Assembly: GCA_947561395.2 (NCBI GenBank)
Contig: OX387184.1
Span: 10,458,205-10,522,204, forward strand
From: Buxus sempervirens
Lineage: Eukaryota > Streptophyta > Magnoliopsida > Buxales > Buxaceae
DNA: 64,000 nt
Reading direction: 5' to 3'
Both the position numbers and the translations under genes were made by a program. Positions 22,805-35,300 of the stretch are shown here, one piece after another. A model generated the notes under the pieces. That model was not told the origin of the DNA. It did not search any database and was given only the letters and a program-made list of their open reading frames with translations. Position 1 is the stretch's first letter. Every line of letters starts with the position of its first letter.

Positions 22805-24073
22805 TCATACTGACCCGAGTAGCCTCAGGCCACCATCCTGGAAAGCACATTCTGGTGTCATCTCTTGTTGGAAAACCTCGTAGCTGGAAGCGATGGAAGG
22901 ATATGGCAGAGAGCTGTTGTCATCCAAACTGGAGCTTTCTGCTGAATTGGTCCCAGCAGTGCTACCATTGACCATGTCCACCCCAAAGAAACACTCGATT
23001 CCATCAAGATCTTGTGGGTTTCTGTAGACCATTTCATCAACCTCGAAAAGGAAGCTGTTAAGTCCTTGCATCATGTGCATGCCAGCGCCATCCATGTCGT
23101 ATTGGGGGCTTAGAAATTGGGAAAAATTGCGGTTTAAGGAATTCATGGACGAGGGATGAGAAGATAACATACTGGTGTCCTCATAGAATTGTTGTTGGGT
23201 AGAGGAAATATCAACTGGGAATCGAAGATTAGCACTATCATTGATTTCTAGTCGATGATAATCGGAAAATCTTCCTCCAAATTTGATCGGCATTTTCCTG
23301 ATTGATTCCATGTCACTAACACGAGGACCTTGGTTCGGATAAGGCACAGGTGGCACTGGCCTGTATAAAATTTGGTTTTCACTATTAGCAACCATGAAAT
23401 TTTGATTCCCTTTCTTCGTCTCTTGCTTTAGGTAGCCAACTCTATTGGCCTGTTGTTCCTTGCTATGCTTCCCGAAGAGCTTCTTCTTAAGCTTAGTATT
23501 CCAGTAGTTCTTTATGTCATTGTCTGTTCGTCCTGGTAATTGTGCGGCAATTATAGACCACCTGTTGCGTGTAAACAGATAATCATGTGTAACAATTCAA
23601 AGCCCCAAAACAATCGTATGATTTGAGTAATCAAATCAAACATAAAAAGAAACCAATTTATATAGCGCAATTCATGGTTCATTACCTGCTTCCAATACTG
23701 ATATAAAGGCTGCAAATTATGTTGTCCTCTTCCTCGGAAAATCCACCATGCTTAATGTTTGGACGGAGGTAGTTCAACCATCTAAGGCGGCAGCTCTTTC
23801 CACATCTCTTGAGACCTGAACCAACAACAGACCATCCATAACTTATAAAGTTTGTTTTTTTTGCTTAAGCTCAATTATTGGATGTTATTAATTAGCACAG
23901 ACAAGTAAGTCAATAGAAGGAGTTTTGCGTTTATTACCAATCTTCTGCGGCAAGGCGATCCAGTTGCCGCCGGTGCCGCGCTGGTCGATGTAAGCCTTGA
24001 GCTTGGCATCTTCTTCGGGTGACCAGGGACCTTTCTTGACGTTGGCTTTGTCACAGCAAGGGGCTCTCCCCAT
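22805..24073 (-). CDS. R2R3-MYB transcription factor, subgroup 14 (MYB36/68/84-like)
   Basis: A DNA-binding transcription factor of 340 aa, nuclear. The exons on the minus strand are 24073-23938 (136 nt), 23815-23686 (130 nt) and 23561-22805 (757 nt). All junctions are GT-AG, and the intron positions are the usual ones for plant R2R3-MYBs. R2 begins at [17 protein letters not shown] and R3 at [17 protein letters not shown], ending [13 protein letters not shown] at about residue 115. The tryptophan pattern is complete in both repeats apart from the usual replacement of the first R3 Trp by Phe. The start [17 protein letters not shown] and [13 protein letters not shown] are hallmarks of subgroup 14, which includes MYB36 (Casparian strip regulation), MYB68 and MYB84, and the RAX proteins (axillary meristems). 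The C-terminal half (about 115-340) is Ser/Asn/Gln-rich and poorly conserved, as expected. Which family member is orthologous cannot be decided by eye. Confidence 0.93.
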
Positions 24074-24136
24074 GTTTTCTTTGTTGTGTGGTCAGGTTAA
24101 GCTTCTATTTTCTCTAAGTGATCTCGATCTGATACG

Positions 24137-24141
<5 letters not shown>

Positions 24142-24173
<32 letters not shown>

Positions 24174-24182
24174 AATTTTATA
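24142..24182 (-). promoter_or_regulatory. TATA box and (CT)n leader of the MYB gene
   Basis: On the minus strand TATAAAA at 24182-24176 lies 103 bp upstream of the MYB start codon. It is followed by a pure (CT) run (24170-24142) in the presumed 5' UTR. CT/GA leaders are common in plant genes. The run is a microsatellite likely to vary in length. Confidence 0.6.
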
Positions 24183-26112
24183 ACCGGGGGGGAGGAGAGA
24201 CAAGGTTCCCGGAAGGCACACGAGTCACGACAGCTGAAGGGGTATAGCATAAAGTTGAGCCTTCTTTACGTAAATACAAACGAAAGAATTAGTGCTGCCA
24301 GAGCAGAAGATAAGGGTTTTCCTCCATGTCTTCTTAGCTCAGAATCTGTAAAATTATATCTCCGAGAACTAACCCCATTAAGAGCAATTTAGAATCAATC
24401 AAGGATCCTGACAAAGTATTTGGGTTCTTACTGAGATTCTTTAAGTGGGTCCTTTCCTCAGCGGTTGATCCGATCCACTGACCACCTTCTACATAGCTAT
24501 TACTTATGCGCCTTAGCCGTTTTAATTTATCTAACTATATCCAAGAGATAATTCTTATAAATAAAATTAAAAGTTAATGTTAATTTCATCCATTTTAGTA
24601 CAAGAGATCTATATGATAAGAAACTTATAGGGGGGGATCTCCCATTCATCCAATAATTCTGGTGACATGTTACGAAGCCTAAGGTTCTTTGAACAGTACT
24701 ATAAAAACTTAGTACTGAGAGGTGATGTCGTAGATAAAAGAGTTACAGCACATAAAAATAACGGGGAATAATAAGAAGAATTATTTCTTTTCTGGTTGGT
24801 GACCAAATGGCCAGACAAAGTAAGAGCCATCGGAAATAATGAAATTACTTGCTTATCTGGTGTTGATCTTTCCAGATTGTTTAAGTACATTATTAGTTAT
24901 GTTTCAACATTGAAATAGCCAAGAAGTTCCAAAACAAAAAGAAAAGATCAGAATACAGACGACCTCCGCTAATAATGGTGGGAGACACAATTTATTAATT
25001 GAGGGAGTTCTATGATACAGAGAAGGCAAGACATAAAATGGATGTGATTTTTGCCACGTGGTCTATAAAGGGGTGAGCCCTCTATTCTGACCATGAATTG
25101 CATCAGAAATCTACTGGTCTTATCATGCATTTGGATTATTTTGATCCATCAAACCTGCCCCCTAATCAAATGACCAAAGGTTCGTAAAATAGCCAACATT
25201 CTTCTGCAGCGCAAATAGGCGACGGTCGCCGACGCTGACACTTCCCTTGAGACGAAGCGGTAAAAGTCAAGATGGCTCTTTGATTTTCTGAGGGTGTGCT
25301 CTTGTTTTTCACTACTTTTACGCATTTTTTTATGCTATAAAGCTAACTTGTATAATGCAAAAAATATCAACAAAGCGTTTTCAACACGGAAAGCAGGGGT
25401 CTTCTTGGTAGGGTAGGCCAAACCCTCAGTGGGTAATGAATCTTGCACTCTCTCTCATCCATATTTTCAAAGCTCTCTTTTTCTCTCTCATCCATTTTTT
25501 CCAAACTTGGACCTACATGTCAGAAGAACTTTTTTATTTTTAATTTTAATTTTTGTTTGACGATATCCTTCTCTAGAGTTCATCGTCTCAAGGTTCTTCT
25601 TGTTTGACAGTTCCTAACTTCCTATATAAGTTGGATGAAAAGAAAGGACCTTGGTTCATTTCATGACGTGTTTTTTCTAAAATTTATCACAGTTAGAAAT
25701 ATATTACTTCTGATAATGACAATAGACAATACTACCCAAAAAAAAAAATTTGACAATAGACAACCTCGAGGCAATGTACCGGATTAAAAGCCTAGAATAG
25801 GAAGGTGTCTCTTGCTGATCAGCAGGAAGACAACGATGAGTGAACAGTGCCATGTCTTATTACAATGAACCGAATACTCAAGGTTAGCTTAGTTCCTTAG
25901 TGGTCACCTCCGAAAGCTCCGCGATGTCTTATTCAATCAATGTATAATTGAAGTTAGGCAGATATTTATTAATTGCAAGACGCGTTCTCAATTTGAATTG
26001 GTAACTTCGAATTTTTCATGACTGAAACAGTGTAGCTTCAGAAGAGCTGTTCAATTGGGTTAATGCAGATTTAGTGGTGTGACTAGGGTTGAAATCGTCT
26101 CTTGCCGCAGTT
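24183..26112. other. Promoter-side intergenic DNA of the MYB gene
   Basis: No gene, transposon end or RNA gene is recognised. A CT-rich stretch lies at 25450-25500, and the rest is AT-rich unique-looking sequence. Confidence 0.45.
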
Positions 26113-26224
26113 AGATGCTTCCACGTGGAGCAGCTCAAGGCTCTTTGTTTTTCACATTTCTCAATGTGATGTCTTTTCATATTGAGAAAATAAGAGCTCT
26201 CAGATGCTCCACGTGCAAGCATCT
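26113..26224. repeat. Imperfect hairpin with G-box-containing arms
   Basis: Two 32-nt arms (26113-26144 and 26193-26224) pair at about 27 of 32 positions, and the centre of each arm reads CACGTGGAGCA or its complement. The 48-nt loop holds a further inverted pair (TTCTCAAT and ATTGAGAA), so the whole can form one long foldback. It could be a small foldback element or a MIRNA-like precursor. Transcription cannot be judged from sequence. Confidence 0.6.
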
Positions 26225-27463
26225 CACGACAGCAGCATCCTTGTGCAGCATGCGATTTCATCCTGTGTGACCGGGACTTTTACTATCTCTTCAGTTTCGG
26301 CTGTCAGAAAAACAAAATTAGCACACAGAAAATTGGAGAACTTGGAGCCCATTCTGCTTGTCTGATGAAGCAAACCAGCCAGGCTGTTTCCTTCATATTG
26401 TTGAGACGTGGAAGTATTCTTTATAACGAGCAAATAAAAGAAATTTTCAAGAGTCAAAGGAGGGGAATAAAAGATTAGTGAGGTATACCAGATGAAAGGA
26501 ACTGCTTGTCAGCTGCCAAGCTGACGTCTTTGTAACGAAGGTTCAAATGCATCCGACGACCATTTCAAATGCTTCGCCGCTCAGTCCCGACATACAGAAT
26601 ACGTCCAAAGTACCACAAACGTCCATAATGGTAAAACTTTACTGCTGTCACGCAACCCTAGCTTTGTCCACGAAGCAACGTTACAATGACCGTTACTGTC
26701 CTAATCCGGGTTTTTTTTAAATCAAGTTAAATCCAAGTAAAAATTTGAAATTAAGGTCTAAATTAACCTCTTCAATTAGACCCAAATTGACCATTCCCGC
26801 CCGCATAAAGTTTGTCTTTTGACATTTAAGTACCCCTTTAAATATTATTTTTTATGAGTGGACAATGATGCCATGATTTACTATTTTCCCCCACTTGAGT
26901 AAATTTTCTAGCCCTACCCCTGATAGAATATGAATTCAGATTTGATTTATAGAAGTAAAGCTCGCCGGATTCAACAGCCAATATAATAAGCTCAAATCAC
27001 ATTACAAACAAGACCATTTCGCAAAAGAAAATGCATTTACACCAAAACATAATCAGCTTCTGGGAAAAGTTCACCCGCACCACACTACATAAAAACAGAC
27101 ACGGAACTCCCAAGTTGCATGGACTCGCCACATCTTTTCTATGAATATCAATACAACCATCCATCTCAAATGACATTTTATACAAGTTAAAACTCAAACC
27201 CCAAAAGGAAAAAAAAAAAAAGGTATAAAGCCTTTACAGATGTCAGCATGTGTCAGAGAACTGAATCAATTATATTCTGCATTGAAGTGACAGATATTCA
27301 GCTGCCCACAAGGTTATCAGTGGGCGTGGGTATTCTGTCACACAAACGGAAAAAAGGCTCGGCTAGTAGTTGAATTGGAACAGGCTTTCAAATACTTCAC
27401 AAATTGACCAACAGAAAGGTCAGCAAAAGGTCATACTAAATTGCAAGCAGAGTAACAAAAAAA

Positions 27464-27568
27464 TTACTCTGATCGATTCATGACCATCGCTAGCTTGTCC
27501 GTTCTCTTAGGTTTCTCCTGATAGTTGTGCTTCTGACCATGATTCTCCAACATAAATGTGTCTTGACG
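27464..27568 (-). CDS. CRWN4: Candidate terminal exon of the CRWN4 gene
   Basis: On the minus strand a CTTTGCCAG acceptor is followed by a 35-codon frame (RQDTFMLENHGQKHNYQEKP and onward to a TAA at 27464-27466). It is in phase with the donor CAG|GTATCT at 29396, which closes exon 7 on a codon boundary. If spliced, the intron is about 1.8 kb and the protein about 1130 aa. The charged composition fits a lamina-protein tail, but no conserved motif proves it. Alternatives are read-through to the stop at 29348 or a tiny exon 29083-29075. Confidence 0.4.
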   Translation of the reverse strand, partial: RQDTFMLENHGQKHNYQEKPKRTDKLAMVMNRSE

Positions 27569-29347
27569 CTGGCAAAGAAAACACAAGCAAAAGGGATCAA
27601 GGTGTTGAAGGGTGAGGGCAATATAATAAGGAAGAAGCCAATATACCAGACTTCAAGTCTTGAAATACTGGTAATTTTTAAAGGACCCATTTCTCATATT
27701 GATCAAATTGGGGTAGTATTGGCCATGAAAAAAAAAAAAAGGACTAATCCTCTGCTGTCTCTTTGGATGTATAATCCAAGGCATATCATACCAGTGAGAG
27801 ATTTCATTCACTTGCCTTTTTTCTTCTCTCTCCACTTTATTTTATCCTAGGCCTTTCTTTCCATTTTCTCCCCACTCAAGCTAGAGGGAAGTGAAAATCT
27901 TAAACAGAACAGAAATTTACCTCCCCAACCTTTACACTACTGGATTCAGCGCAAGAGATTTGGTATTGGCAAGTATCCTAGTGATATACACACAAACTTG
28001 GAACTGATTTCTCTCTAATTTCATGTGTAACAGCAGCATTCTGGTGAGCTAAGTGACAAGGAGTTTTTTGAGGACTTGGATAATGCTGCCTATTAAGGAC
28101 AGCATCACATAGACAATCTCCAAGAAATCTAGGTTGCCTATGGAACAAAGCAACAACCAAGATATGATTTTCTTGCCAGGCAATTGCCTAACCTAATTAA
28201 TAAATCAAATTCGTAATTATTATCTTAATTATTAAACTTATAAGTTATAGTATAAGATAAAAACAATGAACCTATTTGTAGATATAAAAGATAATTAAGG
28301 ATTCATTCAATTAGACAAAGAGAGAGTAGGCACTTGGCATATCAGGTAAAGCCCTCTCTTTCTCTCTGCCCCTTCCTCATCTTAATTCATGACTCAAATA
28401 TCAATTACTATTGCCGGGAGTTCTGGGATATTTATATATGTTAACATATATGTGTTTCTTTCCATAATCAACAATAACAATTAATTGTTTTCTACTTTCT
28501 TTGTTGCTTTTAACAAAAACTACGTAACCTCCCCTCTCTCTCTCTCTCTCACATCCAGCTCCAAAGTTTATTCATTATGATTTTTTATTTTCCTTTTCAT
28601 ATTTTTTACATGTACCAAAACCTTCTAAATTGCTTCCCTAATTTGGTTCTCTTATTTTTGCTTTTACTATAATAAAGTTTTTATTTTGTATTCTTGTTGT
28701 TTAACCAAGTATGTTCATGTCTTTTTGTTAACATATTCATTATGACTAATTGATATTTTCTTTTAAGTTGCAAGCACTAAAATCACATGCACCCCTACAA
28801 AAAGACCTGCAAAAAATCTCACTGGTTACTACATCATTTATTAATCAAAATAAGTTTTATAGTTCCTTCACTTGATTAATAATTTAAATTCATACCGTTC
28901 AACTTTCACTTACATTTAATACATTGTTGATCATCTCATTGGACTAGAGTGATTGTCAACATTTTCATACTGACCCTTTCTTATTAAGGAGAAAAAAAGA
29001 TATTGCATATTTTATTCATTTAGATATAGAGTGCTTTAGGATTCATATTTAATACCATGTAGCTTTGCCCTTGCCTAACATGCCTGCAAAGCAAAATATA
29101 TGATAAAAAACTATTTACAACTCAGAAGCAAAACTGATTTCCACAGATTACAGTATAAAACACATGCATGCACACACACACCAGAATGCCAGCCCATTAT
29201 GTTTAGTACTTCATTTTAGTCCATCACGTTAGAAAAGATACAGAAGTACAAGTAGAATATCACAAGATTACAAATTCAACTACAACAAGATTAATGAGCA
29301 AATAAGCTACAAAATTAATCATGTACATAACATCACCATGATAATCT

Positions 29348-32300
29348 TTATTTCAAAACGCTAATATAGTGTGGTTTGAGAGTATCAGAAGATACCTGAT
29401 CCTGTGCCTTCGAATTAAATGATGATACACCATTCTCCCCAGGCACATGATTAACATGTTCATCTGATCCTCCAGCTTTAGAATTTCCCTGTTCTAGTGC
29501 CACTAAAGAGGGATCCTGTGAAGAAACTACATTAGCTTGATAGGCAGAGTTGTTGTTCTCTTTATTTTCAATCATAACTTCAGGGACTAATTGACTTTTA
29601 TCTATAAAGCCACTGGTCTCTTCAGCATCATCAGGAGAGCAGTCTACTGGTATCAATTCATGATCAACTTTTGGGGCAAGCGGTTGTATGATTTCTGTTG
29701 AAACCACACTAACAGGAAAAAAATGCACCCGGAAAGGAGAAAAAACGAAAATAAGAAAGCATAAGATTCAATAAATAAGTAAAAACCAAATTCACAAACA
29801 GGATTTGTGGTATAGACTGAGTTGTACCAGTTAACCGCCTCTTCATAGGGCATTTCAGATAGGTCTTTGTGTTGCTTTCTCTTCTTATTATTCTGCCTCT
29901 TCTTCAACTGTCCATCAACATCATCATAAGGGGAAGAGCTCTTTGATCGTTTTCTTCCAAACTGAAGCCCCTGTTCAGCAACATCCTTCATAGTTTCCAG
30001 CCCTAAATTATGTGACTCCTTTACATCCACTCCAACTACAGGCACCTCAAGTATCTCTTTTGGCTCTTCAAGAGCAGATCTCAATGGTATTGTCCTGATG
30101 AATTTTCTGTTAGTTTTATTGTTCCCCACAGACAGCTGTTGCATGAATACACCAGACGTATCTTCAACACCTTCCAAGTGTCCTGAAACAACTTTCTTAT
30201 CATTCTCACAGCTCGCCGGTGATTTCAGATTTGCATCTTCAGTCTTATATCTCAGTGATTTTCCACCATATTTAATAGGAAGCTTTTCAGGAGAAGGTTT
30301 AAATATCAACTCAGTACACCGTTTGATCCATGAGAAAGGGGTGGAGCTAGGAGCCGTAGTACAATCTGATGTTTGCTTCGAAAGCAACCCCACTCCATTG
30401 CCACTGCCACTGCCAACAACCTTTTTTGCTGGTTTCAAATTAAGCTCAACATCCTGAATCTTCTCTGAATGATCTATATCCACAATTATTTCTCCCCTGG
30501 GCTTCAAATCTGCTTGAAGAATCTGTGAGAAAAGGATATTTTCTGAGGCAATTTTGAAATCTTCCAAATTTTTCAAATTTTGGATCTGAACTAGAATTTC
30601 TTCTCTATCTGCATGCAATAATTCCCGCTGTTTCTTCAGCTTTTCACTTTGGATTTGAAGTTCCTGAATGGAGTTCCTTATCTCATCCCATTCCTTTTCT
30701 CTTCGTTCCCGATCCAGGTTGATCTCAATTCTCTCCTTATCAAGCCTTTTCATTTCCAGAGCAATGTGTTCAAGTTCTTTTGTAACTGTTTCCTTTAGGG
30801 AATTGATATACTGAAGTTCTTTGTTTTTCTCTCGCTCAAATGCTTCCTCCCGTTCCCTTAAATAGCTTTCTATTTCTTCTCGCCTTCTATCAACACAATT
30901 TTCCAATTCCCTAGCTTGCATATCCATGTCCAGTAAAAGATCCGTGCGCTCTTTCTGAATCTTGCTAAACCACTCTGAATGTTCATGCTCCATTTTGCTT
31001 ATAAAGGCTTCTCGCTCGCGAGAAAGTGATTCAACATCTTGTTTAAACTGATCCCTCAGGGCATCCTTTTCTAATTTTAGACTAACACGTTCTTCTTTGA
31101 GAACCTTAGTGATAGCTTTTCTCTCCTCAGCAATACGTTCTTCTTCTTTCCGCAGTTCTTCTCTTTTCTCTTCAATTAACTCCCATTCAGCTTCAAACTT
31201 TGCTTTTTCTGATTTCAAATCATCAGCTTCAGCCATATTCTCCAGCTTTTGGGCCCTGATGCTATCGATTTCCTCTTTAAGTTTCTTTTCAATAACCGAT
31301 AACTCATATTTTTCACTTCTCAAGTCCTCTAGCTTTTCTTGAGCTTGTTCAACTTGTTTCCTCTTGTCTTCTAGAGAATCCATAGATTTTTTAAGCTCTA
31401 ACTTCATGTTATTGATATCTTCTCTTTCTTTCTGCAAGTTCAGCTTTTCCAACTCTGCCTTCTTTTCAGTGGTGTTGAGACTTTGCTCTTTCTTGTCAAG
31501 AGAATTCAATCTTTCTGTTACATCCCTCTCCTTATCCATTAATGCTGCTGACTGTACCTCAAGTTCATGTTCCCTTACCAAGATTGATTCTGCTCTTTCA
31601 TTAATGTCCACCTCTCTCAACTCAAGAGCTTTCCTCTTGGCCTCCATCTCATCTTCTAACATCTTAAGTTTAACATTCAGCTCTGCCTCAAATTCAGACT
31701 TCCTTGTCTTTAGAGCAGTTTCATGTTCAGCTGTAAGTCTTTGAATCTCATCCTGCATGGTTCATCATGAAACATAGCATCAAGGTCTGGTTTTTGGAGA
31801 TAATAGATGTAACAACTGAAATCTACTTGCAAATACTGGCAATAAATAATTAATATTAGATGTGAAGTAGTAACATGCAAGAGCTTTTCTTCTAGTGGAA
31901 TCAATGGTTTGGATTACAAAGAGAGCACACCATTTTGAGTTTGTATCATGAAGCCATTTCAGGAATGGTTGGCCTCACCTTTTATGCCAGCAGAAGTAAG
32001 CCAGGCTTGATCTTAATGCTTGTTTAGATAAATGGGATAGGCATGGCTATAGGTTGAAGAAATCAACCTGCCAAGGCCTATCATCTTACATACTTGTGTA
32101 AGTGAGCCCGCAGAAGTAAGCCAGGCTTGATCTTAATGCTTGCTTAGATAAATGGGATAGGCATGGCTATAGGATGAAAAAAACAACCTGCCAAGGCCTA
32201 TCATCTTACATACTTGTGTAATGCTTAAATATTACCACAAGATTTAACTGCTAAAAGGATTAAAATATGGATTAAAATGATTGCTTTATGTTCATGGTTG

Positions 32301-35300
32301 GAGCAGTATATGAATGCTATACATGGGCTAAGCTTACACTTAATTTCTTAGACCAGTCATGGGCCTTATAAGTACTTGGGCAAATTTTGCCATAAAACGT
32401 CATCATGATATTAGTTGATTTCAAGTTATCAATGCATCTTGATTCCACAGTTACACTATATCTGAAAATAAAGAGCACAAAACTCCTGTCAGACAATAGA
32501 TTCCGAAATAATATGGGAGTACTAAGACTAAGTCATGCATAAAAAACTTTGTGATCTAAATTCACTGCAGAAAACCACATTCTCCTAGGTATTAAACCAT
32601 CAGAATGAACGATATAAGAGAGAGAAAGCTCTACTGGAGCACCTATGAACCAGAACCACCCCCCTTCTCTCTCTCTCTCTCTTTATTTCGTTTTTGCACT
32701 ACTTTCTGTCTTTCTGATTTTAGCCCTATTTTTTTTTCACTCACCTGTTTGGGCTGACCACCTCCCCTTCTATTCCTTATACTTTTCCTCATTCTGAATA
32801 ATTTCAAACTTGACAATCCAATAAGAAGAGGAGAAAAGACTTAGAAGCATTTATATTCAAGACAGCACACAGCACTCACATTTTCCTTTGTAATAGACTT
32901 CTCCTGTAGAATAAGTAGCTCCTGCTCTTTCTTGTTTAGAAGTGACTCCCTTTCGATAACAGCCTGCAAGTCTCAATAAGGTGAATCAAGTAAAGAACTT
33001 CTGTACGTCCAAAAAAAGATGCTTTTACAACCAAGAACACAAACAGACGCACCGCCTCTCTCATGGATAGTGAAGCCATCTTCATGTCCAAGTTTGACTT
33101 TTCCTCTTCCAATGCTCGTAAGTCCTTTTCAACTTTTGTTTTTGAGGCTTCCAACTCCTTTTCAAGTTGATTTAATTTCTGAGACTTTCCTGAGATGTAC
33201 TCTTCCCTCTCGTTTAGCAGAGCCTGTCCATCAACAAGTCTTTCTTGTCCCTGCAGTAAAACTTTCTGCCGTTCATATAGAGATTGCCTCTCAAGGATGA
33301 GCTCCTTTTCCTTAGCATCACATCTATCACAAGTGAAGAACACATCAACATATTATAGACAAAGAAGATTTCTAAGCTGCTGATATAACAAGTTAATAAT
33401 GTTCTAAAATCTGTGTAATTAGGGTCATAAACCTTTAAATGATATGCCAACTTATCCAAGTCATTCACAGATATCATAAGAGTTCAGATCTTTTAAAAAC
33501 AACACATGAAAGCCAGAAAGGTCCAGGTAAAACATAAATAAATAAATAAATAAATAGTATAACATGAACACATTTTAAGAATACTTTGAATCTCCCTGCC
33601 CATGCTATTTGTCTTTACATGGAGACTGACGGTTACTTTACAATTATTTTAGAATAGATCAGTTATGTTAGGTCTAAAACCTGTACCTTACCCAAGAATC
33701 CAAACCATGGCATAGGTAGGGAAACAGAAGTTTTCAGATGCACAGGCGCTGAACCTGATGAAAGCCACATTTACATAATTGAAAAGCCCAAATCGGTACT
33801 TTCCAATAATTGATTAAGTTTCTCGTGATGAGTAGGTCCTATGCAAATTGAAAACAACTAGAATATTCTGATAGCAATCGGAGAGGCAAAAGTATCACAT
33901 ATGAAAAAATTAGTGCCAGCAGACAACACATACTCAGATTTGAAAGATATGAGTCGCCTCCTAAGTTCATCTTCACGTGCTTCAACTTCTTGTAACTTTC
34001 TTTCAGCAGCGCGGTGAGACCGACTGGCCTCTGCCTGCAAAGATTCTGCTGCATGCAGTTTTACCTCAGCTTCTGTGAACTTCTTTTGGGCATTTTCTAT
34101 CATATTCTGTGCTTCGGCCATCTTACTATCAGCTGCAACCTTTGCCTCGGCCGATTCAGCACGCAACTCATGCAAGGCCTTTTCTATCTACAGAAATGCC
34201 ATCAAAGAATTATTAATTACTAATAAACAAGGTAATGATACTGCAAGAACATTTTAAAAGCAAAAGAAGCATTTAATACAACTAAAGGGGAGATAGGAAA
34301 TGACTGTAAGTAACAAACAGGACTAGAGATATTATAAGAGCACCTTAAAAACAAAAGAAGCATTTACAATAACAAAAGGGAAGATGACAAATGATAAGCA
34401 TACACTTGCAATACATTCTTTCTCAACTCCTAGAGCCTTTCTCAGACCCTCTTCTCGTTTCCTTGCTTCAGCTAATGCAGATGAGTGTGCAGCTTGATCA
34501 TACTTGTATGTTATTTCAGCTGAATCAGCAGAAGCTTTAACTTGCTCACACTTTGATGCCCATTCTTTTCTTTCCAATATGAGAAGACCCATGTGATGCT
34601 GATACTCAAAGATCTACATAAAGTGAAAATTTTCAGATCCTAAATGTTGAAGTAAGAAAGGATGGGCGGCACCACATGCATACAGTTAATACGCTAAAGA
34701 AGCATATGAGACATACAAAGCCTAGTATTCACTAGGCTCGTATGGCAATCAATTTCAAAACACATAATCACAAACATACTTACATACACAGAGAGAGAGA
34801 GTTTTAGCGCACAAAACATAGAAACATGACATCATTATTTATGCCACACAAAAAATGAAAAATATGTTATTTTTCTTGATACTAGCCATCAGTCTTCCAG
34901 TAAGCAACTGGGGACCCCAATCACTAAGCATACTTCAGAATATGGACATAAGCAAAAAATAAATAGAAGCAAAAACCAGCACATAACCAGGGATATTGTA
35001 AAAAGAAAAAGTTGTAGTGCTGATTTTCCAATGTTTAACACCACTTAAGTTCATGTAACATAATCTGGTGGAAGATGAATAAAGTGGCATTGATATGTCA
35101 AGCCATAAACTTCAGAGAAGTGCAAATATCTGATTTTTTTCCCCTAATCTTGTATAACGTACATGGCTAGCCCTGAGAACATGGTAAGGTTCCAGTTTCA
35201 GCCATTAAAGAACTTATATTCAGAAATTTAAAAGGAAAAAAAAATAACTGCCTTAAAAATTAGTAAGAATAGTTATAAAAAAAATCAGCCTACTGACCAG

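Noticed and set aside
31097-31744. Plus-strand Ser-rich frames opposite CRWN4
   Set aside because: They are antisense shadows of the coiled-coil coding region; the Glu/Lys codons read as Ser/Phe/Leu on the other strand.
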